In this document: positions 1-7,510 of the stretch, one piece after another | How positions within the stretch are numbered: the stretch's first letter is position 1 | Layout of the letters: the number at the start of each line of letters is the position of its first letter | NCBI GenBank assembly: GCA_002316675.1 | Contig: DCDZ01000016.1 | Coordinates: 110,244 to 119,774, forward strand | Length of the DNA stretch: 9,531 bases | Direction of reading: 5' to 3' | Source: Tyzzerella sp. UBA1042 | Lineage (GTDB): Bacteria > Bacillota > Clostridia > Lachnospirales > Anaerotignaceae | Notes under the pieces: generated by a model | What the model saw: the letters and a program-made list of their open reading frames with translations, nothing else | What the model was told of the DNA's origin: nothing | The model's database searches: none | Made by a program: the position numbers and the translations under genes

Positions 1-263
1 CAGGCATGACTGTGGGCCTAAAGGAAGCAATTCAAAATGTGGTTTATATTGGTGCCGTATTAAGTGCAAACTTGGGTGTCTTAAATCTTTTTCCCATTCC
101 AGCTTTAGACGGCGGCAGAATCCTATTGCTGCTTGTAGAAGCTATTCGTAGGCGGCCACTAAATCCGGAGCTGGAAAGTAAAATACATTTTCTTGGATTC
201 GCATTTTTGATGGGCTTAATGGTTTTTGTCCTGTATGGGGATATTGTAAAAATCTTTGCTTAA
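1..263 (+). CDS. rseP: RIP metalloprotease RseP (site-2 protease), C-terminal end only
   Basis: This is the 3' end of an intramembrane zinc metalloprotease of the site-2 protease family. The enzyme cleaves membrane-bound anti-sigma factors or other single-span proteins inside the membrane. About 86 residues are visible; the HExxH and PDZ parts lie left of the window. The visible part carries the family's third motif, N-x-F-P-I-P-A-L-D-G-G-R, whose Asp (codon 108-110) is the third zinc ligand. A hydrophobic segment comes before it (VVYIGAVLSANLGVL), and a last transmembrane helix (FLGFAFLMGLMVFVLYG) sits near the C-terminus, as usual for RseP. The frame is open to the left edge, so the ATG at position 6 is internal and not the real start. 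The gene ends with TAA and is followed by a strong terminator. In many Clostridia it sits between dxr and ispG, which fits the ispG gene downstream. Confidence 0.93.
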   Translation, partial: GMTVGLKEAIQNVVYIGAVLSANLGVLNLFPIPALDGGRILLLLVEAIRRRPLNPELESKIHFLGFAFLMGLMVFVLYGDIVKIFA

Positions 264-288
264 AATTGAATATTAAGCGAGTTACTAT

Positions 289-347
289 GCTTACGAAGGA
301 AATGGCTGATGAATCATGCCGAGCCATCTCTTTCGTAGGCTTTTCTT
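289..347 (+). terminator. Intrinsic terminator after rseP
   Basis: The left arm (289-307) and right arm (322-340) form a 19-position stem with one A-C mismatch and two G-U pairs, closed by a 14-nt loop (308-321). The T-rich tail TTTTCTT follows directly (341-347). It lies 26 bp after the rseP stop and on the correct strand, so it should end the rseP transcript. The rest of the gap up to ispG (348-465) is AT-rich and shows no gene or other clear structure. Confidence 0.85.
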
Positions 348-465
348 AACTCAGTTTTTTGATTTTTTCCAATGTACAGCAAAAATGCCTATCCTTTTGT
401 GTTTTTCCATAAATAAAAGCCACAGGAAAAAAGAACAAACTATATCATAAAATAGACTGCTTTTG

Positions 466-474
466 TGGTATAAT
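466..474 (+). promoter_or_regulatory. Extended -10 promoter for ispG-polC
   Basis: TGG-TATAAT is a perfect -10 hexamer (469-474) with the TGn extension. No good -35 hexamer lies 16-18 bp upstream, which is common for extended -10 promoters. Transcription would start near 481, giving a leader of about 43 nt. Its place between the rseP terminator and ispG supports an independent transcription unit for ispG and polC. The call is from sequence only. Confidence 0.7.
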
Positions 475-523
475 AGCTCTGTAAAAGCGTGCGGAGAAAT
501 TCTTTGAAAGAAGGCGTGAAATA

Positions 524-1588
524 ATGCTGCGAAAAATGACAAGGGAAGTGGCCATGGGCAATCTGAAAATTGGCGGAGGGAACCCTATTATCATACAATC
601 TATGTGTAATACAGACACGCGAGATGTGTCTGCAACAGTGGCGCAGATTTTACGGCTGGAGGAAGCCGGCTGTGAGCTGGTTCGTGTTGCCATATTGGAT
701 ATGGATGCAGCCAACGCTGTGCGGGAAATCAAAAAACAAATACATATTCCTTTGGTTGCAGATATTCACTTTGATTATCGGCTTGCACTGCGAGTCATGG
801 AATTAGGCATTGATAAAGTGCGCATTAATCCGGGAAATATCGGGGAGGAAGACCGTATCCGTCAAGTCGTAGAAAAAGCCAAGGAAAAGCATATCCCCAT
901 TCGTATTGGTGTCAATAGCGGTTCTCTGGAAAAGGACTTGATTCAGAAGTATGGCGGCGTAACCCCCCAAGGCTTGGTAGAAAGTGCTTTGCGCCATGTG
1001 AAAATACTGGAAAAGTATTATTTTTATGACATCGTAGTTTCGATTAAGGCATCAGATGTACTTTTTTCCTTAGAAGCCTATCAGTTGCTTTCCCAATCTA
1101 TGGACTATCCCATTCATGTGGGAATTACCGAGGCCGGCACGGTGTATGGCGGTACCATAAAATCTGCAGTCGGCATTGGCGCCATCCTTGCCGCAGGCAT
1201 TGGGGATACCCTTCGTGTATCCTTAACAGGCAATCCCATTGAAGAAATCCCCGTAGCCAAAGAAATTTTAAAAAGCTTGGGGTTACGAAAATTCGGCATA
1301 GAGCTGATTTCCTGCCCCACCTGCGGCAGAACGCAGATTGATTTGATTTCCATTGCCAATGAAGTGGAGCAGCGTTGCCGGGGAATCCATAAAAATATAA
1401 AGGTTGCGGTTATGGGCTGTGTGGTAAACGGCCCCGGAGAAGCCAGAGAGGCCGATGTGGGCATTGCCGGGGGAAAAGGCCAAGGCTTATTGTTTAAAAA
1501 AGGTGAAATTATTAAAAAAGTGAAGGAAGAAGAATTGGTTTCTGCATTAATGCAGGAAATTGAGGATTTTCCTTGTAACGAAACTTAG
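524..1588 (+). CDS. ispG: 4-hydroxy-3-methylbut-2-en-1-yl diphosphate synthase (IspG/GcpE)
   Basis: This cytoplasmic [4Fe-4S] enzyme carries out the next-to-last step of the MEP isoprenoid pathway, reductively opening methylerythritol cyclodiphosphate to HMBPP. At 354 aa it has the normal bacterial length. The N-terminal TIM-barrel part shows the family signature IGGGNPIIIQSMCNTDTRD (about residues 17-35), then LVADIHFDYRLA and KVRINPGNIG. The C-terminal cluster domain has ISCPTCGRTQ and MGCVVNGPGEA. These supply the three cluster cysteines C264, C267 and C299, and the conserved glutamate E306 in NGPGE. The ATG at 524 has a modest Shine-Dalgarno sequence (AGAAGG, 509-514, 9 nt away). A second in-frame ATG at 536 is possible, but the longer form matches the usual N-terminus better. 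polC follows after 14 bp, so the two are very likely cotranscribed. Electron donors (ferredoxin or flavodoxin) are not in the window. Confidence 0.97.
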   Translation: MLRKMTREVAMGNLKIGGGNPIIIQSMCNTDTRDVSATVAQILRLEEAGCELVRVAILDMDAANAVREIKKQIHIPLVADIHFDYRLALRVMELGIDKVRINPGNIGEEDRIRQVVEKAKEKHIPIRIGVNSGSLEKDLIQKYGGVTPQGLVESALRHVKILEKYYFYDIVVSIKASDVLFSLEAYQLLSQSMDYPIHVGITEAGTVYGGTIKSAVGIGAILAAGIGDTLRVSLTGNPIEEIPVAKEILKSLGLRKFGIELISCPTCGRTQIDLISIANEVEQRCRGIHKNIKVAVMGCVVNGPGEAREADVGIAGGKGQGLLFKKGEIIKKVKEEELVSALMQEIEDFPCNET

Positions 1589-1595
1589 AAAGGAG
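1589..1595 (+). promoter_or_regulatory. Ribosome binding site that sets the polC GTG start
   Basis: AAAGGAG begins right after the ispG TAG stop and ends 7 nt before GTG at 1603. No ATG lies at a suitable distance, so this site fixes the GTG as the polC start. Its strength and its position at the ispG stop suggest efficient, possibly coupled, translation of polC. Confidence 0.85.
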
Positions 1596-1602
1596 AAACA
1601 GT

Positions 1603-4600
1603 GTGACGGTGCAAAGCTTTGACTGCGTTTTTCAAAAGCTCTCTTTATCGCAAAAGGTTAAGGAGTCTTTTTTAGATACGCAGGTAAAAAAACTTACAAT
1701 ATTTAAGAAAGAGCGGGCAGTAGATATTCATATCTTTTCACCAAAGCTGATTCCCTTTCAAGCTACACAAACGCTGAAGGAGGAATTACAGCAATCCTTG
1801 CCGGGTATTCAGGAGGTGCGGCTGTCTTTGGAATATACCTTAGAAGAGCTTGGGGACGAAAGCTTTATCGCCGATTATTGGGACAATATGAAGGCTTCTA
1901 TTTCTATGCAGGGCAAAATTTGTGCCGGTGTTATTTCCGGTGCAGCGTGGAAATATCAAGATGGAAAATTAAGTATTCAAGTGAAAAACAATATGGCTTA
2001 TTATATGGCGCAAAGAAAACTGGATCAAATGCTACAGCAGATGATAGAAAAAGAGACAGGCCGCAGGATTGCAATACAGTTTAAAAATGTAAGCACACCG
2101 GAGGAGGAAGCCGCTCTTTTTGCGCAGGAAAAAGAAGTAAAAGCCGCAGAATTTATGCATAAAATTGTTGCGGCACAAACGGCGGCAGAAGAGGAAAAAA
2201 CGGCTGCTGCTGCGGCAGGCATTTCCGATTCGGTCATGAAGGGCATTTTGTTTGGAAAGGAATGCATCGGCGCCAAAGTTCCCATTGCAGAAAGTAAGAC
2301 TGTGGGCGAAAGCGTTATCATTGAGGGCAGTATATTCAATGTGGAAAGCAGAGAAATCAAAGGCGAAAAATATATCGTCTCCTTTGATATTACGGATAAA
2401 ACCGACTCAACCACAGTAAAATTCTTTGTCAAAAAATCCGTTTTTGACGGAGAATTGCAGGATCACTTTAAAATGGGCGCCTGCGTAAGAGTGCAGGGGG
2501 ATGTGCAATTTGATAAGTATGCCCATGAAATCAATATCATGGCGAAAAATATTAATACGGCCCAGCCTGCGCCGCCAAGAATGGATACTGCAAAAGAAAA
2601 AAGAGTGGAGCTTCATTTACATACCCAAATGAGCAGTATGGATGGCGTTACCCCTGTAAAAAACTATATCAAGCGTGCCATTGATTGGGGACATAAGGCC
2701 ATTGCAATTACCGATCATGGCGTTGTACAAGCTTTTCCCGATGCCATGAATGCCGTGGGAAAGTCTGATTTAAAAGTCATTTACGGTGTGGAAGCGTATC
2801 TGGTGGATGATTTAGGCAATGTGGTTACCATGTCACGAGGGCAAAAGCTGGACGAAACCTTTGTTGTATTTGATATTGAAACCACAGGGCTTTCCAAAGA
2901 GACGGAGATGATTACAGAAATCGGCGCCGTTAAGCTGCAAAAAGGCGTTGTTGTTGACAGGTTTAGCACCTTTGTAAATCCCGGCAAACCCATTTCCGCT
3001 GAAATTACAAAGCTAACAGGCATTACAGATGAAATGGTTGCAGATGCACCCAAAATAAAAGAAATCCTGCCTTTATTTTTAAATTTTGTACAGGATGCGG
3101 TTTTGGTGGCTCATAATGCAAGCTTTGATGTAGGCTTTATCCGGGTTGCGGCAGAGCGGTATTGCAATTTGGAAGTAGTAAATACCGTTTTAGATACCTT
3201 GGAATTGGCAAGAACCTTACTGCCGCAGCTTGGCAAACATAAATTAAACATTATTTGTGATCATTTGAATATCTCATTGGTGGGTCACCACAGAGCAGTG
3301 AATGATGCCGAGGCAACGGCGGAAATGTTTTTGCGGTTTGTAGAAATGCTTAAGGAAAAAGACGTGAAAAATTTAGATGAGGTCAACATTTTTTCCAGCC
3401 GAACGGTAAACTATAAAAAATTGCGGGCACACCATGCCATCATTTTGGTGAAAAATGCCGTTGGCTTACGCAACCTCTACGAGTTGGTTTCCTTGGCCCA
3501 TATTGATTATTTTTTTAGAAAGCCGAGGATTCCCAAAAGCCAGCTTTTGCGCTTTCGGGAAGGGCTAATTTTGGGCAGCGCCTGCGAAGCCGGAGAGCTT
3601 TATCGTGCTGTGCTGGATAATGCACCCAAGGAGGTTATAGAAAATTTAGTGCGTTTTTATGACTATCTGGAAATTCAGCCGCTGGGAAACAACCGTTTTA
3701 TGATTGATTCCCCAAAAGTGGATGCGGTTCGCTCTATGGAGGATTTGATGGAGATCAACCGTAAAATTGTAGCCCTTGGGGAGAGATATCAAAAGCCTGT
3801 TGTGGCCACCTGCGATGTTCATTTTATTGACCCCGATGATGGGGTATTTAGAAAAATCATCATGGCGGCGGAGGGCTTTTCTGATGCGGAAAATCAGCCG
3901 CCCCTATATTTCCGTACAACAGAGGAAATGCTGGCGGAGTTTCAATATTTGGGAGAAGCAAAGGCAAAAGAAGTGGTCATCACCAATACAAATTTGATTG
4001 CCGATGGCATAGAAAAAATTAAGCCCATACCCGACGAAACCTTTCCCCCAAAAATTGAGGGGGCGGATGAGGAGCTTCGGAAGATTTGTATGGATAAAGC
4101 CCACTCGATTTATGGCGACCCGTTGCCTGCCATCGTGGAGGACAGGCTGGAAACGGAGTTGAATTCCATTATCAGCAATGGTTATGCCGTTTTATATATT
4201 ATTGCACAAAAGCTGGTTTGGAAATCTGTGGAGGATGGATATTTGGTTGGTTCCCGTGGTTCTGTGGGTTCTTCCTTTGCCGCCAATATGGCGGGAATTA
4301 CGGAGGTAAACTCTTTGCCGCCCCATTATGTTTGCCCCGGCTGCAAATATTCTGATTTTGATTCTGAAACGGTGAAAGCATATGCTTTGGAAGAGGCGTG
4401 CGGCTGCGATATGCCGGATAAAATTTGCCCTGTTTGCGGTGAAAAGCTGCACAAGGATGGGCATGACATTCCCTTTCAAACTTTTCTTGGGTTTGAGGGA
4501 GACAAAGAGCCGGACATCGACTTGAATTTTTCTGGGGAGTATCAGCAGTATGCCCATGCATATACCGAGGAGCTTTTTGGGGTAGGGCACGTTTTTAAAG

Positions 4601-5934
4601 CCGGAACTATTGGCACCTTGGCAGATAAAACCGCCTATGGTTTTGTAAAAAAATTCTTTGACGAGCGTGAAAAAACGGTGCATAATGCGGAAATCAACCG
4701 TCTGGTTTTAGGATGTACAGGAATTAAGAGAACAACAGGTCAGCATCCCGGCGGACTGATGGTTGTACCCAATGATCACAGTATTTTTGAATTTTGTCCC
4801 ATTCAGCGGCCCGCCAATGACGTAAATTCAAAAATAACCACAACCCATTTTGATTATCATTCCATCAGCGGACGGCTCTTGAAGCTTGATTTGTTGGGCC
4901 ATGACGACCCTACGGTGATCCGAATGCTCCACGATTTAACCGGGGTAAATCCCCAAACGGTGCCCCTGGGTGACCCGGAAACCATGTCTTTGTTTGAATC
5001 GCCAAAGGCATTGGGTGTCACGGAGGAAGCGATTAACTGCAAAACGGGCACCTTAGGTATCCCCGAATTCGGCACAAAGTTTGTGCGTGGTATGCTGCTG
5101 GATACAAAGCCAAAATCCTTTGCCGATTTATTAAGGATTTCCGGCCTGTCCCATGGCACTGACGTGTGGCTGGGCAATGCCCAAACTTTAATCGAAAATG
5201 GTACCATCAGCCTAAAGGAAACCATTTCTACCAGAGATAGTATTATGATTTATTTGATCAACAAGGGTATGGATAGAAAAAAATCCTTTAAAATCATGGA
5301 GAAGGTGCGTAAGGGAAAGGGACTGACCGAGGAAGATATTGCGGATATGAAGGCAAGCAGTGTGCCCGATTGGTATATTGAATCCTGCCAGAAAATTAAG
5401 TATATGTTCCCCAAAGCCCATGCGGCGGCCTATGTTATGATGGCATTTCGTATTGCGTATTTCAAAATTCATTATCCCCAGGCATACTATGCCGCATATT
5501 TTACCGTAAGGGCTTGTGATGATTTTGATTATGCCACAATGTGCAGGGGGATTGAAAAGACGAAGGAAACCATAAAAGAAATTCAAGCAAAGGGAATGGA
5601 TGTAACGGCAAAGGATAAGAATAAACTCACTGTGTTAGAAATTATTGTAGAATTTTATGCCAGAGGGTTTCATTTCCTGCCCATCGACCTTTATAAATCC
5701 GACAGCAAAAAATTTATTATAACAGAGAACGGGCTGATCCCTCCGTTTAATTCCTTGCAGGGTTTAGGCACAACTGCCGCCGAAAGTATTATTGAGGGCA
5801 GGGTAGACGGAGAATTTAACACCTTGGAGGAGCTGAAAAACAGAACCTCTCTGGGGCGCTCTCTGATTGATCTCATGAAGGAAAACGGCGTATTAAACGG
5901 CATTCCCGAAACAAATCAGCTCAGCTTGTTTTAA
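1603..5934 (+). CDS. polC: DNA polymerase III subunit alpha, PolC type
   Basis: This is the main replicative polymerase of low-GC Firmicutes, acting at the fork with the beta clamp. At 1443 aa it has the usual PolC length. Domain order: an N-terminal domain; an Ala/Glu-rich linker near 173-208; an OB fold (about 227-320); the first PHP part with ELHLHT (336-341); an inserted DEDDh 3'-5' proofreading exonuclease with D424 and E426 in FDIETTGL, D509 in HNASFD, and H563 and D568 in HRAVND; then the second PHP part (CDVHFIDPDD). In the polymerase domain a cysteine cluster follows (C911, C914, C933 or C935, C942, C945). The palm has D971 and D973 in PDIDLNFSGEYQ, TTGQHPGG, and a third acid, D1096, in LKLDLLGHDD. 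The extreme C-terminus, QLSLF (1439-1443), is a clamp-binding motif. All expected catalytic residues are present. It starts with GTG, is cotranscribed with ispG and ends before a bidirectional terminator. Confidence 0.98.
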   Translation: MTVQSFDCVFQKLSLSQKVKESFLDTQVKKLTIFKKERAVDIHIFSPKLIPFQATQTLKEELQQSLPGIQEVRLSLEYTLEELGDESFIADYWDNMKASISMQGKICAGVISGAAWKYQDGKLSIQVKNNMAYYMAQRKLDQMLQQMIEKETGRRIAIQFKNVSTPEEEAALFAQEKEVKAAEFMHKIVAAQTAAEEEKTAAAAAGISDSVMKGILFGKECIGAKVPIAESKTVGESVIIEGSIFNVESREIKGEKYIVSFDITDKTDSTTVKFFVKKSVFDGELQDHFKMGACVRVQGDVQFDKYAHEINIMAKNINTAQPAPPRMDTAKEKRVELHLHTQMSSMDGVTPVKNYIKRAIDWGHKAIAITDHGVVQAFPDAMNAVGKSDLKVIYGVEAYLVDDLGNVVTMSRGQKLDETFVVFDIETTGLSKETEMITEIGAVKLQKGVVVDRFSTFVNPGKPISAEITKLTGITDEMVADAPKIKEILPLFLNFVQDAVLVAHNASFDVGFIRVAAERYCNLEVVNTVLDTLELARTLLPQLGKHKLNIICDHLNISLVGHHRAVNDAEATAEMFLRFVEMLKEKDVKNLDEVNIFSSRTVNYKKLRAHHAIILVKNAVGLRNLYELVSLAHIDYFFRKPRIPKSQLLRFREGLILGSACEAGELYRAVLDNAPKEVIENLVRFYDYLEIQPLGNNRFMIDSPKVDAVRSMEDLMEINRKIVALGERYQKPVVATCDVHFIDPDDGVFRKIIMAAEGFSDAENQPPLYFRTTEEMLAEFQYLGEAKAKEVVITNTNLIADGIEKIKPIPDETFPPKIEGADEELRKICMDKAHSIYGDPLPAIVEDRLETELNSIISNGYAVLYIIAQKLVWKSVEDGYLVGSRGSVGSSFAANMAGITEVNSLPPHYVCPGCKYSDFDSETVKAYALEEACGCDMPDKICPVCGEKLHKDGHDIPFQTFLGFEGDKEPDIDLNFSGEYQQYAHAYTEELFGVGHVFKAGTIGTLADKTAYGFVKKFFDEREKTVHNAEINRLVLGCTGIKRTTGQHPGGLMVVPNDHSIFEFCPIQRPANDVNSKITTTHFDYHSISGRLLKLDLLGHDDPTVIRMLHDLTGVNPQTVPLGDPETMSLFESPKALGVTEEAINCKTGTLGIPEFGTKFVRGMLLDTKPKSFADLLRISGLSHGTDVWLGNAQTLIENGTISLKETISTRDSIMIYLINKGMDRKKSFKIMEKVRKGKGLTEEDIADMKASSVPDWYIESCQKIKYMFPKAHAAAYVMMAFRIAYFKIHYPQAYYAAYFTVRACDDFDYATMCRGIEKTKETIKEIQAKGMDVTAKDKNKLTVLEIIVEFYARGFHFLPIDLYKSDSKKFIITENGLIPPFNSLQGLGTTAAESIIEGRVDGEFNTLEELKNRTSLGRSLIDLMKENGVLNGIPETNQLSLF

Positions 5935-6026
5935 CCGGAAACCGGAGCATAGATATTGATGCAGAAAGCAAAACCCATAGTATGGATGTAGGTTCAGCCA
6001 ACCATGAGATTTTTTCCGCAAACCAA

Positions 6027-6064
6027 AAAGCGAAGCTTCCCCATAATGGCAGGAGCTTCGCTTT
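6027..6064. terminator. Bidirectional terminator between polC and the DUF1836 gene
   Basis: AAAGCGAAGCT (6027-6037) pairs perfectly with AGCTTCGCTTT (6054-6064). Two more G-C pairs can form beyond a one-base bulge. On the + strand the tail is T-rich but interrupted (GCTTTGTTGTT); on the - strand the stem runs into five Ts followed by GGTTT. Its position between two convergent genes, only 4 bp from the DUF1836 stop, fits a terminator that works from both sides. The stretch from 5935 to 6026 holds only weak short hairpins and no gene. Confidence 0.8.
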
Positions 6065-6068
6065 GTTG

Positions 6069-6650
6069 TTAGAAATAAGAATCCAAAACCATTTCCGCCA
6101 ATTGCTTTTCTGCATTGGCACGGATGGTAAGGAGTAAGACCAGCAATATTTTTTCAATCTTTTCATCCTGATATTCTTCAATAATTTCTCTGATGGGTGC
6201 TTCCGTTTCCCTGAGCCCTACGGTGGGAGCCTGCATATTTTGCTGTGTTAATAATTGGAGCCTGGAAAAACCGCTATAAATTTTCTGTATTAATTTATCC
6301 TGTTCCTCCAAAGATTTCACAGAAAGCACAGGCTGGAACAAAAGCCCAATATCCCGAATGGAAAGCACAGATTTTAAGTGGTAGATCATGATCAAAAGCA
6401 TAATATGGGTTTGGCTGTATTTCTTCTTGATGGGGGCCGGAAAGATTTTTGCCTTGGTGTAATTATTGATCATTGTTTTTGTAAGAATTTTATCCTCTTC
6501 AAAGCGTTTATGCTTCCCCAAGGCCTGATCCATAAATGTTGTAACCTGATCCATATATAAATCTATGTTAGGAATATCCTCTATGTCAATACTGCCGGAG
6601 TCTTTGATTTTTTGTGTGAAATTTTCAATAATTTTATCTAAAGCTGTCAT
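6069..6650 (-). CDS. DUF1836 family protein, probable MerR-like DNA-binding regulator
   Basis: A 193-aa soluble protein that I recognise as DUF1836, a Firmicutes family without an established function as far as I know. The family signature is clear: PNIDLYMDQV (27-36), then LTKTMINNY (56-64), a PAPIKKKYS stretch (71-79) and a helix ending SIRDIG (97-102). The 56-102 segment resembles a MerR-type winged helix-turn-helix, in which a 'T-x-x-x-I-x-x-Y' helix is followed by a proline- and basic-rich wing and a 'Y-S' helix. DNA binding is therefore a reasonable inference. The C-terminal half is predicted helical and charged (EAPIREIIEEYQDEKIEKIL, about 150-169) and may mediate dimerisation or sensing. 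The ATG at 6650 is preceded by GAGGTG (6656-6661), 5 nt away. The gene is convergent with polC and divergent from trhA. Its target is unknown; trhA or itself is the simplest guess. Confidence 0.85.
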   Translation of the reverse strand: MTALDKIIENFTQKIKDSGSIDIEDIPNIDLYMDQVTTFMDQALGKHKRFEEDKILTKTMINNYTKAKIFPAPIKKKYSQTHIMLLIMIYHLKSVLSIRDIGLLFQPVLSVKSLEEQDKLIQKIYSGFSRLQLLTQQNMQAPTVGLRETEAPIREIIEEYQDEKIEKILLVLLLTIRANAEKQLAEMVLDSYF

Positions 6651-6692
6651 TGGTTCACCTCAAATACTTTCTAATTTATATCATATTTTTTT

Positions 6693-6721
6693 ATTATATA
6701 GCATTTCCCCTTTTGCTTCAA
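6693..6721 (-). promoter_or_regulatory. Sigma-A-type promoter for the DUF1836 gene
   Basis: Read on the - strand, TTGAAG (6721-6716) and a perfect TATAAT (6698-6693) are separated by exactly 17 bp. The start point would be near 6686, giving a leader of about 36 nt before the ATG at 6650, with the ribosome binding site in between. Confidence 0.75.
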
Positions 6722-6766
6722 GATGTTATTCCAATTTCTTCTTGCATTATTAAAAATAATATGATA

Positions 6767-6788
6767 ACATATGGATATAATGATATGT
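6767..6788 (+). promoter_or_regulatory. Probable trhA promoter region with an inverted repeat around the -10 box
   Basis: TATAAT at 6776-6781 lies 38 bp before the trhA ATG and is the best -10 candidate, but no good -35 stands 17 bp upstream. The hexamer sits inside an inverted repeat, ACATAT (6767-6772), 10 bp, ATATGT (6783-6788). A regulator bound there would block RNA polymerase. The region is very AT-rich, so both the promoter and the repeat could be chance. Confidence 0.4.
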
Positions 6789-6819
6789 AGTATTAATAAC
6801 TGCATGAAGGAGAGATAAA

Positions 6820-7473
6820 ATGAGTAAACTTTTTTTAAAAATAAAAGACCCGATGAGTGCATTAACACATTTTATCGGCTTTCTGGCCGTAATTCCTTGT
6901 TTTATTTTACTGATGCATAAGGCGAAACTGGAAGCTAGTATTTGGCATCTATGGGGCTTTGCTATTTTTGGAGCCTCCCTGTTGCTGTTATACGGAGCCA
7001 GCACAATATATCACACGTTAAGGCTATCCCCCAAAAGGGTAAAGGTTTTGCGCCGTATAGACCATATGATGATTTTTGTTTTAATTGCCGGAACATATAC
7101 GCCCATCTGTCTTGTGTCTTTGCACGGGAAATGGGGTTGGACCATGCTTGTTTTAATCTGGGCCTTTGCTTTGTCCGGCATATTACTTAAAGTATTTTGG
7201 ATGAATGCCCCCAGATGGTTATCCACATTAATCTATGTTGTAATGGGCTGGCTAGCCGCTATTGTTTTTGTGCCCTTAGAAAAAGCAGTCAGCTGGCAAG
7301 GTGTGGGGCTTTTGTTGGCAGGTGGCATTGTGTATACCTTGGGTGCAGTAATTTATGGCTTAAAAAAGCCCAATATTACCTTTAAGAATTTTGGATTTCA
7401 TGAAATATTTCATGTTTTTGTGATGATTGGCAGCAGCCTTCATATTGCATTTATGTTTCAATACGTATTATAA
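6820..7473 (+). CDS. trhA: Hemolysin III family (TrhA/YqfA-type, PAQR superfamily) membrane protein
   Basis: A 217-aa integral membrane protein with about seven hydrophobic helices and no cleavable signal peptide, the normal size for this family. The N-terminal DPMSALTHFIGF matches the family's 'N/S-x-x-T-H-x-I-G' start (H17). The metal-site residues typical of PAQR proteins are present: S61 and H65 in STIYH, D81 in RRIDHMMIF, and H194 and H198 in FHEIFH. Despite the name, most bacterial members are not proven toxins. The E. coli member (YqfA) has been linked to membrane energetics and lipid homeostasis, and some Bacillus members to hemolysis. The ATG has a good ribosome binding site (AAGGAGAG, 6807-6814, 5 nt away). 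It is divergent from the DUF1836 gene and followed by a hairpin terminator at 7506-7554. The family is certain, the cellular role is not. Confidence 0.9.
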   Translation: MSKLFLKIKDPMSALTHFIGFLAVIPCFILLMHKAKLEASIWHLWGFAIFGASLLLLYGASTIYHTLRLSPKRVKVLRRIDHMMIFVLIAGTYTPICLVSLHGKWGWTMLVLIWAFALSGILLKVFWMNAPRWLSTLIYVVMGWLAAIVFVPLEKAVSWQGVGLLLAGGIVYTLGAVIYGLKKPNITFKNFGFHEIFHVFVMIGSSLHIAFMFQYVL

Positions 7474-7482
7474 ATTTTTAAT

Positions 7483-7510
7483 TTGACAATTGAAAACAAT
7501 ATGATAAAAT
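7483..7510 (+). promoter_or_regulatory. Strong sigma-A-type promoter of the marR-ABC operon
   Basis: A consensus TTGACA (7483-7488) and a TGA-TAAAAT extended -10 (hexamer 7505-7510) are separated by 16 bp. The start point would be near 7517. A short inverted repeat, ATTG-AAAA-CAAT (7489-7500), fills the spacer. The promoter begins only 10 bp after the trhA stop and is the best-matching promoter in the window. Confidence 0.82.

Noticed and set aside
1114..1464. A 116-codon open frame on the - strand inside ispG
   Set aside because: It lies wholly within a well-conserved ispG reading frame and its product is a composition shadow without recognisable motifs.
4192..4683. A 163-codon open frame on the - strand inside polC
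   Set aside because: It lies opposite the polC zinc-finger and palm region, whose + strand frame carries all expected motifs. No ribosome binding site or family match supports it.
5980..6016. Small hairpin GGTT-CAGCC-AACC near a T-run after polC
   Set aside because: The stem is only 4 bp. The 11-bp hairpin at 6027-6064 is a far better terminator.
5921..6181. An 86-codon open frame on the - strand beside the DUF1836 stop
   Set aside because: It overlaps the 3' end of the DUF1836 gene in another frame, runs through the terminator hairpin, and encodes a Trp-rich sequence resembling no family I know.
6747..6775. Alternating ATTATT/AATAAT and TATGAT elements upstream of trhA as promoter boxes
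   Set aside because: The TATGAT box is only 12 bp from the nearest TTGCAT, too short for a sigma-A promoter. The stretch is simply AT-rich.
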